A DNA stretch of 64,000 bases from Pseudonocardia sediminis. Its GTDB lineage: Bacteria; Actinomycetota; Actinomycetes; Mycobacteriales; Pseudonocardiaceae. Within the stretch, counting starts at the first letter, position 1. Each line of letters begins with the position of its first letter. Below are positions 61,299-64,000 of this stretch, in pieces. Location: assembly GCF_004217185.1 (NCBI RefSeq), contig NZ_SHKL01000002.1, forward strand, positions 46,639-110,638. The letters run 5' to 3'. The position numbers were made by a program, and so were the translations under genes. The notes under the pieces are model-generated. The model was not told the DNA's origin and made no database searches. It saw nothing but the letters and a program-made list of their open reading frames with translations.

Positions 61299-62660
61299 AT
61301 GAGCTTGTCCGTCGAGGTGATCGAGACCAGCGAGCTCGGCGACCGCAGCTACATCGCCCACGATGGCGACGTAGCGATCGTGGTCGACCCGCAGCGTGAC
61401 CTGGACCGGGTCGAATCGATCCTGGAAGAGCACGGCCTGCGCTGCGCTCTGGTCGTCGAGACCCACATCCACAACGACTACGTGACCGGCGGGTACGACC
61501 TCGCCCGTCGCACGGGCGCCGGATACCTCGTGGCCGCCGCTGACGATGTGGCTTTCAACCGGGACGCGGTCTCGGACGGGGATGAACGCACCGCCGGTTC
61601 TCTGACGGTGCGGGCCGTCGCGACCCCGGGCCACACCGACACCCATCTATCCTATGTGGTGATCGCATCGGATGGGCCGCCGGCGGTGTTTACCGGCGGT
61701 TCGATGCTCTTCGGCAGCGTCGGACGGACCGACCTCGTCGATCCCGCCCGGACCGAGGAGATGACCCGCGCCCAGTACCGCTCGGCGCGGCGGCTGGCCG
61801 GGGAGCTCGACGACGATGCCGCGGTCTATCCGACCCATGGTTTCGGCAGTTTCTGCTCCTCGGGCTCGTCGGCCGGTGGCGACGCCAGCACGATCGGTCA
61901 GGAGCGCTCGCGCAACGACGCCCTGGTCGAGGACGACGAGGACTCCTTCGTCGAGACGTTGATCGCCGGACTCACGGCCTACCCGAGCTATTACGTTCAC
62001 ATGGGCGTCCGGAACCGGGAGGGCCCGGCGCCTGTCGACCTCTCCAGTCCTGAGCCGGTGGATCCTGACGAGCTGCGTAACCGGATCAAGTCCGGTGAGT
62101 GGGTGGTCGATCTTCGGGACCGGGTGGCGTACGCCTCCGAGCACATCGGCGGAACGATCGGTGTCGCCCTCGGGCAGCAGTTCTCGACCTATCTGGGCTG
62201 GCTGATCCCGTGGGGAACGCCTGTGACGCTGGTCGGGGAATCGCAGGACGACGTTGCCGCGGCCCAGCGTCAGCTGGTGCGCATCGGGATTGACCGGCCC
62301 GCCGGTGCTGCGTTGGGCGCGCCCGGTGAGCTGGCCACTCCCCACGAGATCCACGGCTATCCCCGATCCTCGTTCGCCGACCTGGTCTCGGCCCGCGAAC
62401 GAGGCGAAGACCCGATGATCCTCGACGTCCGGCGCGACGACGAGCGCGCGGCCGGACTGATCCCGGGATCGGCGCACATCCCGCTGCATTCCTTGCTGGA
62501 GTCCCTGCACGAGGTGCCTGCGGGGCAGTCGTGGGTGCACTGCGCTTCCGGCTTCCGGGCGAGCATCGCCGCGAGCCTGCTCGACCGGGCCGGCTACGAC
62601 GTCGTCTATATCGACGACGACTACGACGCCGCACGGAGCCTCGGGCTCACGACCGACTGA
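61299..62660 (+). CDS. MBL-fold persulfide dioxygenase fused to rhodanese domains
   Basis: ATG 61299 follows GGAAGGAG; 453 residues. The MBL domain shows VETHIHNDYVTGG, TPGHTDTHLSYVV and YPTHGFGSFCS as in ETHE1/CstB-like persulfide dioxygenases (GSSH to sulfite). A first rhodanese-like domain (VVDLRDRVAYASEHIGGTIG) has no active Cys. The second (MILDVRRDDERAAGLIPGSA) has WVHCASGFRAS with the catalytic Cys. Sulfide/persulfide detoxification is expected; a putative sulfate exporter is encoded downstream. Confidence 0.9.
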   Translation: MSLSVEVIETSELGDRSYIAHDGDVAIVVDPQRDLDRVESILEEHGLRCALVVETHIHNDYVTGGYDLARRTGAGYLVAAADDVAFNRDAVSDGDERTAGSLTVRAVATPGHTDTHLSYVVIASDGPPAVFTGGSMLFGSVGRTDLVDPARTEEMTRAQYRSARRLAGELDDDAAVYPTHGFGSFCSSGSSAGGDASTIGQERSRNDALVEDDEDSFVETLIAGLTAYPSYYVHMGVRNREGPAPVDLSSPEPVDPDELRNRIKSGEWVVDLRDRVAYASEHIGGTIGVALGQQFSTYLGWLIPWGTPVTLVGESQDDVAAAQRQLVRIGIDRPAGAALGAPGELATPHEIHGYPRSSFADLVSARERGEDPMILDVRRDDERAAGLIPGSAHIPLHSLLESLHEVPAGQSWVHCASGFRASIAASLLDRAGYDVVYIDDDYDAARSLGLTTD

Positions 62661-63156
62661 ACCCGACCGCAGCCGTTCCGTCCCCGCCGACGCCGGGCGG
62701 CGGCCCGGCTGCGGTGCTCTGTCCGCTCGCAGCGACCACACAGGACCGCTGACCGCGCAACCGAGCCCGTAACGCCCAGAGCAGGGACAGGATCGACACG
62801 GCTGCGAGCACCGGCTGCCACGGGGCGAACCAGGTCAGCGCGCCGGCGTAGCCGAGGGCGACGAGCACGAGTTTGTTGCACACCGGGCACCCCACCGCGA
62901 ACCACGTCAGAGCCCCGCCGACCCATGCACGGCGACCTCCCGCCGCAGGGGTCTCGATGGGCCGGACGTAGGTCGCGGCGACCAGCCCACCCAGAATCGC
63001 GACGACCGCGACGACCGGATAGCTCCACCAGGTCACCGCGATCTCCCTGTCGAACCACGGCGTCGGAAGAACCGCGGTCGGCACCGTCAGTGACAACGCA
63101 CCGAGCGCTGCCGTGGCCACCGCGGTCCACCACTCCCGCCGGCCCCATCGCCTCAC
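62647..63156 (-). CDS. Integral membrane protein with CPVCNK motif
   Basis: A GTG at 63156 follows GGGAGGGG. 169 residues with about five hydrophobic helices. AVGCPVCNKLVLVALGYAGA holds a CxxC at a membrane helix, suggesting redox or metal/sulfur handling. It is encoded between two sulfur genes and overlaps the 3' end of the dioxygenase gene on the opposite strand. Family name not recalled. Confidence 0.7.
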   Translation of the reverse strand: MRRWGRREWWTAVATAALGALSLTVPTAVLPTPWFDREIAVTWWSYPVVAVVAILGGLVAATYVRPIETPAAGGRRAWVGGALTWFAVGCPVCNKLVLVALGYAGALTWFAPWQPVLAAVSILSLLWALRARLRGQRSCVVAASGQSTAAGPPPGVGGDGTAAVGFSRS

Positions 63157-63256
63157 TGGGCCCTCCCCTCGATCTGCCGTCGCCAGGAGGACCGGCGATC
63201 GGCCATTGGCAAACGGTTGCCCGCAGTCGTTGCGGACGCTAACCTCAGCATCGTTA

Positions 63257-63270
63257 AATGTACGAACATT
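63257..63270. promoter_or_regulatory. Palindromic operator AATGTACGAACATT
   Basis: AATGT/ACATT perfect arms, in the divergent region between 62647-63156 and 63293-63634. Shares AATGTACG with the site at 61261. Confidence 0.6.
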
Positions 63271-63292
63271 CTAGCGGTGAAGGTGGGCCTCC

Positions 63293-63634
63293 GTGGGATC
63301 GACACCCGAAGTCGTGGCCATGTCGGAGACGGTCGGCGGCTACCCGCAGGCGAGCTTCGCGGACCTGCACTGCGGCAGCAGCGACCGGATCCGACCGGTG
63401 GTGCTGGTTGACGCCCGACCTGCTGAAGAACGGGCCGGTGCGCGTCTGTGCGGCTCCGTGTCGTTCGAGCAGGCGCTCGCCGACGAGATCGGCCACCACG
63501 GCGAGGTCTGGCTGGTTCTCTCCGATCCGCTCGACACGTGGGCCGCGGACCGCCTCGCAGCGGTCGGCGCGGACGTGATCGTCGTCGCCCACGACCTGGA
63601 CTCCGCCTACGACCTCGGGCTGATCGATCCCTAA
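63293..63634 (+). CDS. Degenerate rhodanese-like protein (113 aa)
   Basis: A GTG at 63293, with a weak GAAGGTGGG upstream. YPQASFADLH and PVVLVDARPAEERAGARLCG parallel the second rhodanese domain of the dioxygenase protein (YPRSSFADLV, MILDVRRDDER), and AYDLGLIDP parallels its AARSLGLTTD end. The catalytic Cys loop is replaced by VLSDPLDTWA, so it is probably non-catalytic, perhaps regulatory or a duplicate remnant. Confidence 0.65.
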   Translation: MGSTPEVVAMSETVGGYPQASFADLHCGSSDRIRPVVLVDARPAEERAGARLCGSVSFEQALADEIGHHGEVWLVLSDPLDTWAADRLAAVGADVIVVAHDLDSAYDLGLIDP

Positions 63635-63671
63635 CCTCCCGAACCCTGCACCTCCGTTGAAGGGACAGCTA

Positions 63672-64000
63672 ATGGCACGTCCTCATCACCGCGTCGTCTC
63701 CTCACCCACTCCGCGACACGACGACCACCCGCGGGTGGAGAGCTCCACCCCGCCGCTTCGGCGCCTCACCGAGCGGGCGGGCAGCCGGTTGCCCGGTCTC
63801 GCGGTGGCACTGCTGATCGCCGGTGTGGCGACGGTTGCCGGGCTGGAGGTCCCGGTCGTCGGCGGGCCGGTGTTCGGGATCGTGATCGGTGCACTCGTCG
63901 CGACCGTGTTTCGGCCGACCGAGACGCTGCGGCCCGGGCTCACCTTCGCCTCGAAGCCCGTCCTGCAGACCTCGATCGTCGTCCTGGGGGCGACGCTGTC
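63672..64000 (+). CDS. YeiH-family putative sulfate exporter (partial, runs off right edge)
   Basis: ATG 63672 follows GAAGGGACAG. After a polar ~40-residue start come LPGLAVALLIAGVATVAGLE, VVGGPVFGIVIGALVATVF and KPVLQTSIVVLGATL, the conserved opening of the UPF0324/YeiH membrane family. It likely exports sulfite/sulfate or related products from persulfide oxidation. Truncated by the window end. Confidence 0.75.
   Translation, partial: MARPHHRVVSSPTPRHDDHPRVESSTPPLRRLTERAGSRLPGLAVALLIAGVATVAGLEVPVVGGPVFGIVIGALVATVFRPTETLRPGLTFASKPVLQTSIVVLGATL

Overview
The window is high-GC actinobacterial DNA. A WhiB protein, an SsgA-like sporulation protein, an EspR-type regulator, a DUF6545 (MAB_1171c) membrane protein, a DUF6459 (Rv3235-type) protein and an Lsr2-type DNA-binding tail all point to Actinomycetes. 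The mix suggests Pseudonocardiaceae, perhaps Pseudonocardia; this is inferred from gene families, without a search. Roughly the first 59 kb reads as a conjugative element (plasmid or integrative element). It carries a TcpC-like transfer protein, a ParA/MinD ATPase, two ParB-domain proteins, an archaeo-eukaryotic-type primase-polymerase, ArdC antirestriction, a MobF relaxase-helicase, a tyrosine recombinase and a zeta toxin. From about 60 kb the content changes to ordinary metabolic genes (methyltransferase, persulfide/sulfur genes).

Left part (0-8.6 kb): the end of a transfer-type cluster (ParA/MinD, TcpC-like), then a plus-strand run of EspR-like regulator, S9 peptidase, membrane GGDEF protein with a degenerate signature, ImmA/IrrE-type metallopeptidase and DUF6545 membrane protein. 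At 13.9-15.8 kb a second membrane GGDEF protein, with an intact GGEEF motif, diverges from an array of four tandem mini-ORFs. Each has its own Shine-Dalgarno sequence, and they encode M(A/K)KNWGW heptapeptides. This array is the most unusual item in the window.

Conflict island (8.6-24 kb): a NACHT NTPase with 16 near-identical HEAT repeats, then a translationally coupled minus-strand operon of WD40 protein, alpha/beta hydrolase, caspase-STAND ATPase, WD40 protein and a 42-residue Lsr2-tail protein. The caspase-STAND and WD40 parts look like one classical protein split into two overlapping ORFs, with a six-copy 9-bp repeat in the overlap. The WD40 repeats are almost identical at DNA level within and between the two genes.

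Middle (24-42.9 kb): about 1.2 kb without convincing genes, then a four-gene recombinase operon with a small caspase-like protein. Next come a KfrA-like coiled-coil gene behind repeated operator-like sequences, a divergent TcmP / three-Cys (DUF5131) pair, a DUF5710/HNH-like protein, an antitoxin-zeta toxin pair, several short unknown genes, an intact IS110 element, and SsgA-like and WhiB regulators.

Right part (43-59.4 kb): ParB, ArdC and associated small genes, DUF6459, a DUF3846-like protein, primase-polymerase, a second ParB, a multi-HTH protein, MobF relaxase and its neighbour. Four of these genes share a promoter plus a downstream GGGAACGACAAGCC-type leader at fixed spacing. A 343-bp hairpin-containing direct repeat flanks the ArdC segment. 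The window ends in a sulfur module (persulfide dioxygenase-rhodanese, CPVCNK membrane protein, rhodanese-like protein, YeiH-type exporter) with a shared palindromic operator.
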